Positions 1 through 9,410 of a stretch of DNA of 64,000 nucleotides are shown here, piece by piece. Made by a program: the position numbers and the translations under genes. The notes under the pieces were generated by a model. The model did not search any database and had not been told where the DNA came from. It saw nothing but the letters and a program-made list of their open reading frames with translations. Numbering within the stretch: the stretch's first letter is position 1; the number at the start of each line of letters is the position of its first letter. Source of the DNA: Pseudorhodobacter turbinis (GTDB taxonomy: Bacteria; Pseudomonadota; Alphaproteobacteria; Rhodobacterales; Rhodobacteraceae); assembly GCF_005234135.1 (NCBI RefSeq), contig NZ_CP039965.1, positions 1,348,501-1,412,500 on the forward strand, read 5' to 3'.

Positions 1-811
1 CGATCACCACACATTCAGTGGCACCGCAAATCCCTGTCCGGCGCATCTTGGCGTTTTGGACGATGCCCACCGCCTTCTCGATGTCCGCACTTTCATGGAT
101 ATAGCTGTGATTGTTCCCATCAAGGTGCAGCAAGGTGGGCACTCGCGCCTCTTTTTGTACCAATGAGACCAAGCCACGGCCACCGCGCGGGATTACCAGA
201 TCGACGGTTTCCGTGCTGTGTAGAAGGAGTTTGACGGCCTCTCGGTCGCGGGTGTCGACCAGTTGCACCGCATCTTCGGGCAGACCTGCTGCCTTGAGGC
301 CTGCAACCAGACACGCGACGATAACGCGGGATGAATGCAGGCTTTCAGAGCCTCCGCGCAAGATGACAGCATTTCCGGATTTCACGCACAGCGCCCCGGC
401 ATCTGCGCCAACGTTCGGACGCGACTCGTAGATCATCGCGATAACGCCAATTGGCACACTCACACGGTCGATCCTAAGGCCGTTTGGCCGATCGAAACTT
501 GCGAGCGTGCGGCCCAACGGGTCGGATTGTCTTGCAATGGCATCGGCGGCGTCCGCCATGGCGGCTACCCTGTCCGCAGTCAGGGTGAGGCGATCAATAA
601 ACGCAGCATCCTTGCCGCTAATGCTGGCCAAGTCAGCTGCGTTCGCTTCCAAGATCTCGTTGGTGCGGGCGCGCAGCTCCTTCGCCGCTTCGCTCAACGC
701 AAGATTGCGCTGATCCGCTGTTGTCAAAGCCAGCTCTTGGGCCGCCGCTTTTGCGCGTTGACCCAATTTTGCAACAACCGCTGCGACGTCCATCTGGTTC
801 ATATCATTCAT
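1..811 (-). CDS. proA: Gamma-glutamyl phosphate reductase (glutamate-5-semialdehyde dehydrogenase), 3' end beyond the window
   Basis: ProA reduces gamma-glutamyl phosphate to glutamate-5-semialdehyde with NADPH, the second step of proline synthesis. About 270 residues are visible. Translation from the ATG at 811 gives [18 protein letters not shown] and continues open to the window edge. Family landmarks are [28 protein letters not shown] and, near the edge, [14 protein letters not shown], which holds the catalytic cysteine. An AGGAG lies about 8 nt before the start. The gene is 37 nt downstream of proC on the same strand, so the two are probably co-transcribed. The family is certain; the C-terminus is unseen. 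Confidence 0.95.
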   Translation of the reverse strand, partial: MNDMNQMDVAAVVAKLGQRAKAAAQELALTTADQRNLALSEAAKELRARTNEILEANAADLASISGKDAAFIDRLTLTADRVAAMADAADAIARQSDPLGRTLASFDRPNGLRIDRVSVPIGVIAMIYESRPNVGADAGALCVKSGNAVILRGGSESLHSSRVIVACLVAGLKAAGLPEDAVQLVDTRDREAVKLLLHSTETVDLVIPRGGRGLVSLVQKEARVPTLLHLDGNNHSYIHESADIEKAVGIVQNAKMRRTGICGATECVVI

Positions 812-848
812 GCTTCGTCTCCTGCTCTTTGCGCAAAATGCGCGGCGG

Positions 849-1628
849 TTATCTCAATTTGACGGCACGGTGGTATGCGGCCTTCAATGTGTCATCCAAT
901 AGCGCGTCCAGTTGGCCGTCGCGTCGTAGCGCGTCCAATCCGGCCTGTGTGGTGCCGTTCTTGCTGGTCACGGAGTTTCGCAGCTCCTCCAGTGAGGCAT
1001 CCGACTGACGGGCGGTTTCGACAGTGCCTGCGATCGTATCAAATACCAAGGCACGAGACGTTTGCTCGTCAAAGCCCAAGCGCTTGGCCGCATCGACATA
1101 GCTGCGCATGAATTCAAATACATATCCCGGGCCGCTGCCGCTTACAGCGGTCAGGCGGTCAATCTCATCCTCGCTGGCAACGCGAACGCAACTGCCCGTT
1201 TGCGCGATGAAGGCAGTGACCTCGGTGATCTGATGCTCGCTACAGGAAGGGTTTGCATACAGCCCTGACACCCCCATCCCCACCATCGCAGCAAGATTTG
1301 GCATTACGCGAATGATCGCGGCATCGCCGACGATGCCAGTCAGTGTTGCTATGCTGCACCCTGCCGCGATTGAGACGAAGCAGCCACCCGGTTTCAAGGC
1401 CGGGATGTATTCGGGCAGCAATTCAGGGATCAACTGCGGTTTGATGGCGATGACAATCACATCGAATTCGGCCTGCGGCAGGGATGTCGCTTTTGTGACA
1501 TGGGTTACCCTCTCGGGTAGCTCAGTGACGGCGGGATCAGCGACGGTAAACTGGTTGCCGTCGTGGTTGACCCATTGGCGCAACATTGCGCCTCCCATCT
1601 TGCCGCACCCTATCAAAAGTATCTTCAT
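849..1628 (-). CDS. proC: Pyrroline-5-carboxylate reductase
   Basis: ProC catalyses the last step of proline synthesis, NAD(P)H reduction of pyrroline-5-carboxylate. The protein is 259 aa. It begins [15 protein letters not shown] (Rossmann dinucleotide site) and carries [12 protein letters not shown] and the C-terminal signature [17 protein letters not shown]. The frame is open 19 codons further upstream, but the ATG at 1628 has an AAGGAAG site and begins directly at the Rossmann strand, so it is preferred. It lies directly upstream of proA and divergent from proB. Confidence 0.95.
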   Translation of the reverse strand: MKILLIGCGKMGGAMLRQWVNHDGNQFTVADPAVTELPERVTHVTKATSLPQAEFDVIVIAIKPQLIPELLPEYIPALKPGGCFVSIAAGCSIATLTGIVGDAAIIRVMPNLAAMVGMGVSGLYANPSCSEHQITEVTAFIAQTGSCVRVASEDEIDRLTAVSGSGPGYVFEFMRSYVDAAKRLGFDEQTSRALVFDTIAGTVETARQSDASLEELRNSVTSKNGTTQAGLDALRRDGQLDALLDDTLKAAYHRAVKLR

Positions 1629-1902
1629 AATTGGCTTCCTTTTTCTTCGGCAAACTTGCTCGCATTGCGTGCTGCACCCTTTCAACAGGGCGCACGTTTA
1701 ACCGGTGATTTTCTATCGGCGCAAAACAGTCCAGATGCACCCACAATAGTGCCGCATCGCAGCAACCTGTTTGCATTCGGACATGGGATCCGTGTTATAC
1801 GTCATCCAAGCACCTGAATGAGGTATTGCTACATGGCTGCGCCCAAGGACGCAAACAGTTAGCATTTTTCGTTTTAATACAAATAATTACCGGAGATAAC
1901 AC
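1629..1902. promoter_or_regulatory. Divergent promoter region between proC-proA and proB
   Basis: This 274-bp AT-richer spacer separates the divergent proC and proB starts and must hold both promoters. A GGAG sits just before the proB ATG. I see no convincing operator or riboswitch. Control by osmotic stress or feedback is possible but not shown by the sequence. Confidence 0.5.
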
Positions 1903-3063
1903 ATGCCGACACAGAAAACGATCGTTGTTAAAATCGGATCCAGCTTGTTGGCCAATAGTGACAATCTGACCCTTCGCTATGCTTTTATGAACGGCCTTCT
2001 AAGCGATCTCGCGCAGCTTCAGAGGGAGGGTCACAATATCATTTTGACATCGTCCGGCTCGGTCGCGCTGGGGTTGAATATGGTCGGAAAGCGGCCCGAA
2101 GACGCCGGCATTCTGGACAAGCAGGCCGCCGCCGCTTGTGGACAACCGTTGTTGATGAACGCCTACCGTCAGGTCGCATCAGAATACGATTTGAACGTGG
2201 CGCAAATGCTGGTGACCGTCGAAGATATGGAGGTCCGTCGCCGTTTTCTGAACATCAAAAACACCATGTTAAGATTGTTCCAAAACGACATTTTGCCGAT
2301 CATCAATGAGAATGATTCCATTGCGACCCGCGATCTGCGTGTCGGCGACAATGACCGTTTGTCTGCCAAAGTAGCCCAAATGGTAGAGGCAGATAAACTG
2401 ATCATCTTGACCAGTGTCGAGGGTCTTTATGATCGCGACCCATCTGATCCGGACGCAAAGTTCATCCACGAAATCAGGGATGTCAGCGAGCATCTGGAAT
2501 CAACGACTGGTATCAGCGCATTGGGCAGCGGCGGCATGCTTACTAAAATGCACGCGGCTAACATGGCGCAGAATGCTGGCGTCGAGACGATTATCGCAGA
2601 GGGCATCATCGAACGTCCTGTATCGTCTGTGCTCTACAAAGAGCGGCGTTTTACCCGCTGCCTTGTCCGTGGGAAAACGGCCTCGCCTTTGAAGGTATGG
2701 CTCAGCAACCGTTTGCAGGTTTCCGGTACGCTTGTCGTCTCCAATGAAATTGCAGAAGGTATCGCCAAAAGGCAACGTGGGATCAACCGAATGGATATTA
2801 TTTCGCTTCAGGGGGATTTCACGAAAGGCGACGTGCTGCACGTTTATGATGAAAATGGTGAGGAAATTGCCCGGGGGCTGACAAACTTTTCATCCGAGGA
2901 AATAATGCTGCTGGCACGTCATCTGGATATGCCTGTTGAGGATGTCATCGGTTATAAGACCAAAAGCGATATCGTTGGCGCCGAAAATATTCTTGTACTT
3001 GAGGAAACCCACCTTCAACTTCAAGCACCGGAACACGATCAGAAAATCGTTATTCCAGCTTGA
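1903..3063 (+). CDS. proB: Glutamate 5-kinase with C-terminal PUA domain
   Basis: ProB phosphorylates glutamate to gamma-glutamyl phosphate, the feedback-inhibited first step of proline synthesis. The protein is 386 aa: an amino-acid kinase domain (about 1-255) and a PUA domain (about 275-370). Landmarks are VVKIGSSLLA at residue 7, LTSSGSVALG, PIINENDSIAT and GSGGMLTKMHAA. The length and PUA domain match the full-length enterobacterial type. The start is supported by CCGGAG. proB is divergent from proC-proA, so all three proline enzymes are clustered, unlike the common proBA arrangement; a second proBA elsewhere in the genome cannot be excluded. Confidence 0.95.
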   Translation: MPTQKTIVVKIGSSLLANSDNLTLRYAFMNGLLSDLAQLQREGHNIILTSSGSVALGLNMVGKRPEDAGILDKQAAAACGQPLLMNAYRQVASEYDLNVAQMLVTVEDMEVRRRFLNIKNTMLRLFQNDILPIINENDSIATRDLRVGDNDRLSAKVAQMVEADKLIILTSVEGLYDRDPSDPDAKFIHEIRDVSEHLESTTGISALGSGGMLTKMHAANMAQNAGVETIIAEGIIERPVSSVLYKERRFTRCLVRGKTASPLKVWLSNRLQVSGTLVVSNEIAEGIAKRQRGINRMDIISLQGDFTKGDVLHVYDENGEEIARGLTNFSSEEIMLLARHLDMPVEDVIGYKTKSDIVGAENILVLEETHLQLQAPEHDQKIVIPA

Positions 3064-3408
3064 GACGTAAACGCCTGCACAAGCCAAACGCGAGGCTTGA
3101 AACAAGCCTTGGCAAGGTCCGCTCTGTGCAAGCCACTGCCATTGCGCGTGAGACGGCAGCCTTCATGTGGGATATAGCCCGTCGAACGATGCCCGCGAGA
3201 TAATCGCGGCATATGCGCCCAAAGGCGGGCGCGAGGTCAACGGCAGGGGAATATCCGGCACTCACTTTGAAGCCAACGTAAGTTGATGCTCGTTGTAAGA
3301 TAGGAATAGCCCCGAGACGCATAATCGGTCATGCGGTATTCAGCCCGCGTATCAGAGCTTGTTCACCGACGTCTTCAGACCTCGTGCCCACCCTTGGGCG
3401 CCCAAATC
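3064..3408 (+). pseudogene. Possible IS110-type transposase C-terminal remnant, otherwise no gene
   Basis: This 345-bp stretch between proB and the first IS6 copy has no intact gene. On the plus strand one frame reads VRSVQATAIARETAAFMW then DIARRTMPAR and a stop. This resembles the C-terminal tail of IS110/IS116 transposases (…IARELAGFxWAIA…). No other part of such a transposase is visible. The remainder, 3210-3408, looks non-coding. Confidence 0.35.
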
Positions 3409-3806
3409 GGTTCTGTCGCAAACTTTTGCGATCTTTCGTTTGTTGGCTGATTTTGCGACATGGTTCTCAAACAAGCAAGCAACAGGATGTATCGGATGTC
3501 GGTTGATTTCAAGGGAGCCCATTATCCTAAAAGCGTAATCCTGTGCGCGGTTTATTTCTATGTGCGATATAGAGTTTCCTATCGCGACCTGGACGAAATC
3601 ATGGAGGAGCGTGGAGCTGAAGTTGACCATGCAACCTTGAACCGTTGGGTGGTTACCTTGGCTGGGATCGAGACCGTGCACATGATCCGAAAGGGGCAAA
3701 TCCATGCCAACGGCCTCACCGCGTTTCAGCAGTTTGCTGCGCTCGCAGCATAGGTATGTCCAGGCTATGCCCGCACTCAAACTCCAACAAAATTCGCGAC
3801 AGCAAC
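3409..3806 (+). mobile_element. IS6-family element, copy A, internally deleted (398 bp, MITE-like)
   Basis: It begins GGTTCTGTCGCAAA and ends with the inverted GTTGCTGTCGCAAA (14-bp ends, two mismatches), the same ends as copy B at 8584-9410. It differs from copy B by exactly 429 missing base pairs, corresponding to 8831-9259, with a TA microhomology at the junction. All three catalytic DDE residues are therefore gone, but both ends remain, so it could still be moved in trans. No 8-bp target duplication flanks it. Confidence 0.85.
3460..3753 (+). pseudogene. IS6-family transposase, in-frame internal deletion
   Basis: This 97-codon ORF fuses the N-terminal part (MVLKQASNRMYRMSVDFKG … NRWVV) straight to the C-terminal tail (AGIETVHMIRKGQ … FAALAA) of the IS6 transposase seen at 8635-9357. 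The deletion is 429 nt (143 codons), so the frame is kept. The catalytic core is removed and no transposase activity is expected. A short zinc-finger/HTH-like N-terminal protein could still be made. Confidence 0.85.
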
Positions 3807-3838
3807 CCCGGCAGTGCATGCTTTCATGCACGAGAGGG
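3807..3838 (+). repeat. Double-hairpin mini-element R1 (5' end cut by IS6 copy A)
   Basis: The visible part starts CCCGGCAGTG directly at the IS6 right end, then a perfect hairpin GTGCATG-CTTT-CATGCAC (3814-3831), then GAGAGGG. The same architecture with different stem sequences occurs at 41313-41350, 41538-41578 and 41886-41922. Here the left arm of hairpin 1 is missing, removed when IS6 copy A joined this site. On the minus strand R1 lies immediately after the residues VVERDFW of an IS3 orfA, so it interrupts a transposase gene. Confidence 0.7.
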
Positions 3839-4101
3839 GGCCCAAAAATCCCGCTCCACCACCAGCTGGCCGATCTTAGAGTGCAGCTTGTCGACGTCCG
3901 CAATACTCACTTGCCCAGAGGCGGACCCTTGGCGCGTAAATGCCGTCGCCAGCTCTCTATCGCCGCGCGTTTCCACGTCCCGATTTGGGGCGGGTGAACA
4001 CCATAGTTCCTGGAAAACTCCGCCATCGACATCTCCTCGCGGAACGCTTCAAGCGCAACCCTGGCTTGGAAAGCGGGCGAAGGGTTCTTTCGTGTCGTCA
4101 T
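3839..4101 (-). pseudogene. IS3-family transposase orfA remnant
   Basis: From ATG at 4101 the frame reads MTTRKNPSPAFQARVALEAF, then the helix-turn-helix NYGVHPPQIGTWK, and stops after 64 codons. The normal continuation (SIADVDKLHSKIGQLVVERD) is present in another frame up to 3839, so a frameshift lies near 3955. It ends where the R1 hairpin element begins. No orfB is present. This is a dead fragment between IS6 copy A and the NRPS genes. Confidence 0.75.
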
Positions 4102-4204
4102 TTGGGATCACTTCGTTCACAAGTTGATCCACATTAAATACTGGGCCGAAACCTTGCGACCACCTCTACAAGCCCAAACGCCATTGCCACAAAGGACGAT
4201 CTTC

Positions 4205-7039
4205 TTAGCCCGACAATTTGCCAATCGCGGAACCGTTCAGCATGGACACAAGCTTGAGCCAAGCCATCCAAACAAGAATCCCCCCTCCGACGGCCATCAC
4301 AACCAGTGCCATGCTTCCATGAGGCAAGTGCAGCGCCACGCCAATTTTTGCGAATTGCTGATGGGTCAGATAGATAAACAAGGATGCCCCCGACAGCATG
4401 AAGAGGCCGCGGTGAAGATGTCTCGGGATTGGCAGTCGCGTTATATAGATCATCATAATGCCCACGATTCCGATTAGATAGGGCGTTAACGAATCCAGAA
4501 CGGCATAGCTCCCGAAGGCATATACCCCTGTCAGGAGGGTATACAGCAGACGCTCCCTCGTGGTTTGTGCCAAGCCAATTCCCATTCCCAAAACAAAGAT
4601 GCCGAAATGTGTGGTTGGCATATGCGCAACGGCGGACATCGAATGAATGCTCGCCATCGGATAGTCATCCAAGAAGAGCGCCGGCGTTATAAAGCGCAGC
4701 CCAAGCCCCAGAATAACCATCGCCAAGACAAAGCGCCGCGGTGTCAGGCTCTCTCCAACAACACGCCTTGAGATGACAAGCGCGCCCATCAACATCAAGA
4801 GCATATGGAAGAAACAGCTTATGTACCAAAGAGGTATCATATGTCCTTCGGTGATCATGCGGGTCCGATCCTGCATATCCACAAAGTCCTCAAAGAAGAA
4901 AATCGCCTCCAAGGCCGTCGGTTTGCCAAGGACCACCTCCACTCCGGCAATGGCCAGAACATAAAGCAAAGAGGGGATCATCACCTTAGAGATCAACTGC
5001 CAGAAAGGGGCCACTGACCGGGTGGTAAAAGCGGTTTGCAGCTGCAGCCTTGCGATCAGGAAGCCCGAGACCATGAACAACGCACTGGTCGACCCGCCGC
5101 CCAAGGAAAATGTTTTCAGATGGAGCGTGACGACCAAAACAATGGCAACCGCCCTGACAAACAGCGGTGTTTCGATCCATTTTATCAGGCTTCGTGTCTC
5201 GGTCCCCGACTTCATTGCCGCGATTTTGGATATGCTCAACTCCTCCCACTCATGGGGGAGGTCGCCGATGATGGCTTCGGTTGCCAGGCAAACCTCAACA
5301 AAATTGAGGCTGTCGCCGCGCAACTCGACGAAACTGTGATCAGGGCTGACCTTTTCAACCCCCAACAGGCGGCCCCAGATATCGCATAACTCTTGCTCGG
5401 TCGCCGTTTCAGCTGTCCGACCCTCAACCTGGCTGATGCTGGGGCGCGGCCATGCCAGAAGCCCTTTGCGGTCAAGCTTGCCGTTGGGCAGCAAGGGAAA
5501 CGCCTCCATCAAAACGATGTCTTTGGGCACCATGTAATGCGGAAGCACCCGTGACAGCTCTTTGTAAAGATGGTTTGCATCCTGGGTCGCATGCGGCCGC
5601 ATAACAACGAAGGCCACCAGCGCTTGGTTGCCGTCACGATCATCGAGGAGCACTTTTGCATCCTGAACGCCGTGAACGCGGGTCAAGGCATGTACGATCT
5701 CGCCCAACTCGATCCGGTACCCCCGGATAGAGATCTGGTCATCCTGCCGTCCGGTAAACATCACCTCGCCGTTGGGCAGCTCAAAACCGGAATCGCCGGT
5801 GAAATAGAGGCCCGTTTGCGCATGGGGAATGATTTCGCCATTTTGCACATACCCCAGGCTTGGATAGGGGCTGATAATTGCGATCTCACCGGAAACGCCG
5901 GGCGCGACAGGCTGATGGGCGGCATCGACGACCCGAACCGAGACACCGTCGATGCCGCGCCCGATGGGATGGCTTTTGAGGTCGGTATCCCTGTCCACCA
6001 CGTGATATGTTGCGGCTTGGGGCGTTTCTGTCGCCCCGTAGAAGTTTACGACCTGCGCATCCGGCACCAGGACCGCAAGCTTGCGGGTCAGGCTGGGCAG
6101 CAACTGGTCACCGCCCGAGAAAATCAGCCGCATCGGCAGGACCTGACCGGGCTTGGCCGCGAGCGTCAGCAAATTCCCCATCGCGGGGGTCAGATGCATG
6201 GCTGTGGGCTGCATGCCGATAACCCATTCGATCAGACGCCCGGGGCGGTAGATATCCTCTTGCTTCGGGATCGCCAGCTCACCACCCGTCGACAATGGCT
6301 GAAAGATATCCCGGATCATCATGTCATGGGCGACACCGTTAAGATTGGTGAAGCGGTCCTCGGGCCCGATATTGAATGTCTTGCGCTGCCAGTTGAGGAA
6401 ATGCAGGGCGGGCGCATGGGCCGTTGCCACGCCCTTGGGCGTTCCAGTAGAGCCGGATGTGAACAGGATATAGGCGGCCCGCTCTGGGTCGCCGGCCTCG
6501 ATCAGGCTGTCGGACACATCATCGGAGGTCAATACGGCAGCTTTGGCATCAACCGCGGCGATCACCTTGAAATCTGCCGTCAGCCAATCGGGGCGCGGTG
6601 CCACATTCGGGGTGACCAAGGCGTCGATCTGCGCGATCTCGGTCAGTTTGCGCAGCCGATCCTCAGGGTAGGAACTGTCGAGCGGCACCATGGTGGCCCC
6701 GATCCGCAGCACGGCAATCTCGGTCCAGACCAACTGGGGCCCGCGCTCGGCCAGTATCCCGATACGCGCCCCTTCCCCAAGGCCGCTTGCAACCAGCCTA
6801 CGCGCAAGCTGCGCAGAAGCGGCCTCAACCTCGCTGTATGTCATCTGCCAACCCTCACCCAGCAGGGCGACGCGTGTCGGGGTTTGGCGTGCCTGCCGTA
6901 GGAAACCGTCAAACAACCGCTCGGTAGAGGTGGCATGCGGTTGCGGTATGATTATGGGTGCGACAGGGTCAAACAACGCTTCCAACGCCAGTTCGGGCGC
7001 CTCGGCAGCCCGAGAGAGCGCCTGCGTGAAGAGCGCCAC
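4205..7039 (-). CDS. NRPS-like protein: adenylation, carrier and membrane acyltransferase-3 domains
   Basis: This 944-codon ORF (GTG start at 7039) carries an amino-acid adenylation domain at about 40-530: A3 ILFTSGSTGTPKGV at 191-204, NFYGATE, YFTGD near 412, GRQDDQISIRGYRIE and NGKLDRK near 519. The conserved acidic residue in HDMMIRD suggests an alpha-amino acid substrate. A carrier domain follows (ELRGDSLNF, pantetheine Ser about 577). Residues 620-935 form a polytopic acyltransferase-3 domain (LFMVSGFLIARL). The ORF was probably once fused to the upstream condensation domain: the 35 codons before the GTG still encode a condensation-domain end in this frame. The substrate amino acid and the final product are unknown. 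Confidence 0.8.
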   Translation of the reverse strand: MALFTQALSRAAEAPELALEALFDPVAPIIIPQPHATSTERLFDGFLRQARQTPTRVALLGEGWQMTYSEVEAASAQLARRLVASGLGEGARIGILAERGPQLVWTEIAVLRIGATMVPLDSSYPEDRLRKLTEIAQIDALVTPNVAPRPDWLTADFKVIAAVDAKAAVLTSDDVSDSLIEAGDPERAAYILFTSGSTGTPKGVATAHAPALHFLNWQRKTFNIGPEDRFTNLNGVAHDMMIRDIFQPLSTGGELAIPKQEDIYRPGRLIEWVIGMQPTAMHLTPAMGNLLTLAAKPGQVLPMRLIFSGGDQLLPSLTRKLAVLVPDAQVVNFYGATETPQAATYHVVDRDTDLKSHPIGRGIDGVSVRVVDAAHQPVAPGVSGEIAIISPYPSLGYVQNGEIIPHAQTGLYFTGDSGFELPNGEVMFTGRQDDQISIRGYRIELGEIVHALTRVHGVQDAKVLLDDRDGNQALVAFVVMRPHATQDANHLYKELSRVLPHYMVPKDIVLMEAFPLLPNGKLDRKGLLAWPRPSISQVEGRTAETATEQELCDIWGRLLGVEKVSPDHSFVELRGDSLNFVEVCLATEAIIGDLPHEWEELSISKIAAMKSGTETRSLIKWIETPLFVRAVAIVLVVTLHLKTFSLGGGSTSALFMVSGFLIARLQLQTAFTTRSVAPFWQLISKVMIPSLLYVLAIAGVEVVLGKPTALEAIFFFEDFVDMQDRTRMITEGHMIPLWYISCFFHMLLMLMGALVISRRVVGESLTPRRFVLAMVILGLGLRFITPALFLDDYPMASIHSMSAVAHMPTTHFGIFVLGMGIGLAQTTRERLLYTLLTGVYAFGSYAVLDSLTPYLIGIVGIMMIYITRLPIPRHLHRGLFMLSGASLFIYLTHQQFAKIGVALHLPHGSMALVVMAVGGGILVWMAWLKLVSMLNGSAIGKLSG

Positions 7040-8241
7040 TACATGTTCGACACGGGGCCGGCTGAACAGGTGGGATCTGTAATAGGCGACCAGCTCCAGC
7101 GAGGCCTCACCCTCGACGACGGGAAATCGATATCATAGTTTGTGCGGGTATCGACCAACGTCCGGTGCGCGGGCGCAAGCCCCGTCAGATGTATCGGAGC
7201 TGCGGCAGGAAACCAGTTTATCCCGAAGCTTGGCTGGAGGCCTGTATCGCGGACCACCGATTGATAGGGGTAGTCTTCGTGACGCACGGCCTCTCGGATA
7301 CGGCGCTGTTGTTCGCTGGCCAGAACGGCAAGCGGCGTATCGGGCGCCAAGGCAGCGGTCAGGATCAGGGCGTTGGAAAACGGCCCGATGCTGCGGGCGC
7401 TGTTCGGGATGGACCTGCGGCCCGCACTTTGAAAGCTGAGCGCCATTTTCTCTGCCCCGACCGCGCGGGCAAACACGGCCTGCGACAGCGTGGCAAAGGC
7501 CGAGAATTGTGTGACATTCCACGCTTGCGCAACGCGCTCCAGATGGGCTCTGTCCAGCGGCACGATGACGGGTCTTGGGTCGGATGCCTCACGTGACAAC
7601 GCGATATCTTCGGGCATCTTCGGGGGCTGTTCTTGCCCTGCCAGATGTTCGTTCCAATAGCTACGCGAGGCCTCGCTGGGGTCTTGATCTGCGGTGACGG
7701 CATAGAAATCGCGGCCCGCATCGATGTCTTGACCGTTGTAGCCTGCCTCAATTTGTTGGGCGAGAAGGCCCATCGACATGCCATCCGACACGGCGTGGTG
7801 CAATGACAGCAACAGCAGCGCGTCATCCGGACCGATCCGGTAAAGCTTGAGCCGCACCATCTCATGTGCAGTCAGATCTTCCGGCTTTTGAAAAACCGTG
7901 GTCTGGACAAGCGCGTAAATCTCATCCTCCGTCATGCCCGCAGGCAATTCCTCAACCTCGAGGCGCGGGCGGGTGGCGGCATAATGGGCGGCGATCCCTT
8001 TTTCGGATGTCGCAAAACGCGTCATCAAGACAGGGGTATTTTCGACAATGCGATCAATTACTTCCGCAAGACGCGAGTTATCAAGAGGGCCCTTCAGACG
8101 ATAGGTTACAGGGATCGGATATGTTTCCTGGGTGAAACGCTCGGCATGAACGTAGCGCTCCTGGTTCCCTTTGATGTCTGATGCAATAATATTCACAATA
8201 TTGTCCCTATTAGAACGCCAAACCCAAGCCGCCCAATCCAA
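7039..8241 (-). CDS. NRPS condensation domain, probably split from the A-T-acyltransferase by a frameshift
   Basis: The ORF is 400 aa. The condensation motif LSLHHAVSDGM (HHxxxDG) lies near residue 136, and C5-type residues SIGPFSNAL are present. The family-like sequence stops at TNYDIDFP; after that the frame drifts to …GPVSNM, while another frame continues naturally as VVEGEASLELVAYYRSHLFS into the downstream ORF. A lost base near 7125 (TTTCCCGTCGTC where TTCCGCGTCGTC is expected) explains this. The stop and the next GTG overlap as TAGTG, so coupled translation is possible. A sequencing error should also be considered. Confidence 0.8.
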   Translation of the reverse strand: MDWAAWVWRSNRDNIVNIIASDIKGNQERYVHAERFTQETYPIPVTYRLKGPLDNSRLAEVIDRIVENTPVLMTRFATSEKGIAAHYAATRPRLEVEELPAGMTEDEIYALVQTTVFQKPEDLTAHEMVRLKLYRIGPDDALLLLSLHHAVSDGMSMGLLAQQIEAGYNGQDIDAGRDFYAVTADQDPSEASRSYWNEHLAGQEQPPKMPEDIALSREASDPRPVIVPLDRAHLERVAQAWNVTQFSAFATLSQAVFARAVGAEKMALSFQSAGRRSIPNSARSIGPFSNALILTAALAPDTPLAVLASEQQRRIREAVRHEDYPYQSVVRDTGLQPSFGINWFPAAAPIHLTGLAPAHRTLVDTRTNYDIDFPSSRVRPRWSWSPITDPTCSAGPVSNM

Positions 8242-8583
8242 TTCATTGGACGGATATTCATGCTTCTATGCGGTGCCCACAATTTCCATCAACCCGGATC
8301 AAGCAATTATTACAACTTTAACGGTTCTTGTGGTCTGGAAGCCACCCCCGAAGAATCGCCTTGAAGGCATTTTATATGACCGGTTATGCGTCAATCGCAT
8401 GTGTCGTGCAAAAATAAGCGCCATGCCCTTCGAGCAAATGCGCAAGGTAAACACATCAGCAGTGTTTTCCTTGGCAATCGAACCGATCGCCAGACAGCAA
8501 AGTTCCGGGAGCCAAGCTGCCGATGTTGCCACGTTCCTGATGCCGCTCGGGTGCTAGATCGCCCGTCTGACCGGCCCGCCGGG
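8242..8583. other. Intergenic region upstream of the NRPS genes, no gene seen
   Basis: This 342-bp stretch lies between the condensation-domain start and IS6 copy B. Short ORFs exist on both strands but none has a recognisable motif, a ribosome binding site or codon bias like its neighbours. It probably holds the NRPS promoter. I see no operator or repeat. Confidence 0.4.
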
Positions 8584-9410
8584 GGTTCTGTCGCAAACTT
8601 TTGCGATCTTTCGTTTGTTGGCTGATTTTGTGACATGGTTCTCAAACAAGCAAGCAACAGGATGTATCGGATGTCGGTTGATTTCAAGGGAGCCCATTGT
8701 CCTAAAAGCGTAATCCTGTGCGCGGTTTATTTCTATGTGCGATATAGAGTTTCCTATCGCGACCTGGAAGGAATCATGGAGGAGCGTGGAGCTGAAGTTG
8801 ACCATGCAACCTTGAACCGTTGGGTGGTTAAGTTTGCGCCGCTGATGGCGGCATAAGCGCAGTCCCGCAAGAAGCCAACCGCCAAATCTTGGCGCATGGA
8901 CGAAACCTACATCAAGGTTAAAGGCAAATGGACCTATTATTACCGGGCGGTCGACAACACAGGAAAAACCCTTGATTTCATGCTGTCTGAGCGTCGCGAC
9001 AAGGCGGCAGCCCGTCGATTTCTCAAGCGCGCGATTGGCAAAAATGGCGTGCCTGACCGTGTCGTCATCGACAAGAGCGGCGCCAATCTGGCGGGTCTGC
9101 AAAGCATCAATGTGATCCTGAAGTTCACGAGCTCAGGCAACAGCATCAAGATCCTGCAGGTCAAATACCTCAACAACATTATTGAACAGGACCACCGCTT
9201 CGTAAAGCGGATCACGGGCCCAATGCTTGGCTTCAAGGCCTTCCATTCTGCCGAGGCTACCTTGGCTGCGATCGAGACCGTGCACATGACCCGAAAGGGG
9301 CAGATCCATGCCAACGGCCTCACCGCGTTTCAGCAGTTTGCTGCGCTCGCAGCATAGGTATGTCCAGGCTATGCCCGCACTCAAACTCCAACAAAATTTG
9401 CGACAGCAAC
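8584..9410 (+). mobile_element. IS6-family element, copy B (827 bp, full length)
   Basis: The ends are GGTTCTGTCGCAAA and, inverted, GTTGCTGTCGCAAA. The element is full length but its transposase has an in-frame stop. Copy A lies in the same orientation at 3409-3806, so the pair brackets the NRPS genes like an IS26-type pseudo-compound transposon. No 8-bp target duplication flanks either copy or the pair. Copy B abuts a truncated tauZ-like gene on its right. Confidence 0.9.
8635..9357 (+). pseudogene. IS6-family transposase with one nonsense codon
   Basis: The whole IS6 transposase is readable in one frame from ATG 8635 to 9357, apart from a TAA at 8854-8856 (APLMAA-stop-AQSRKKPTAKSW). Downstream are the catalytic core residues in WRMDETYIKVKGKW, VVIDKSG and NIIEQDHRFVKR. 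A GAA-to-TAA change is the simplest cause. ORF restart at ATG 8896 would give a protein lacking the N-terminal DNA-binding part. Confidence 0.85.

Noticed and set aside
5570..6901. 443-codon plus-strand ORF inside the NRPS gene
   Set aside because: It is antisense to the adenylation domain, with no motif; codon periodicity belongs to the minus strand.
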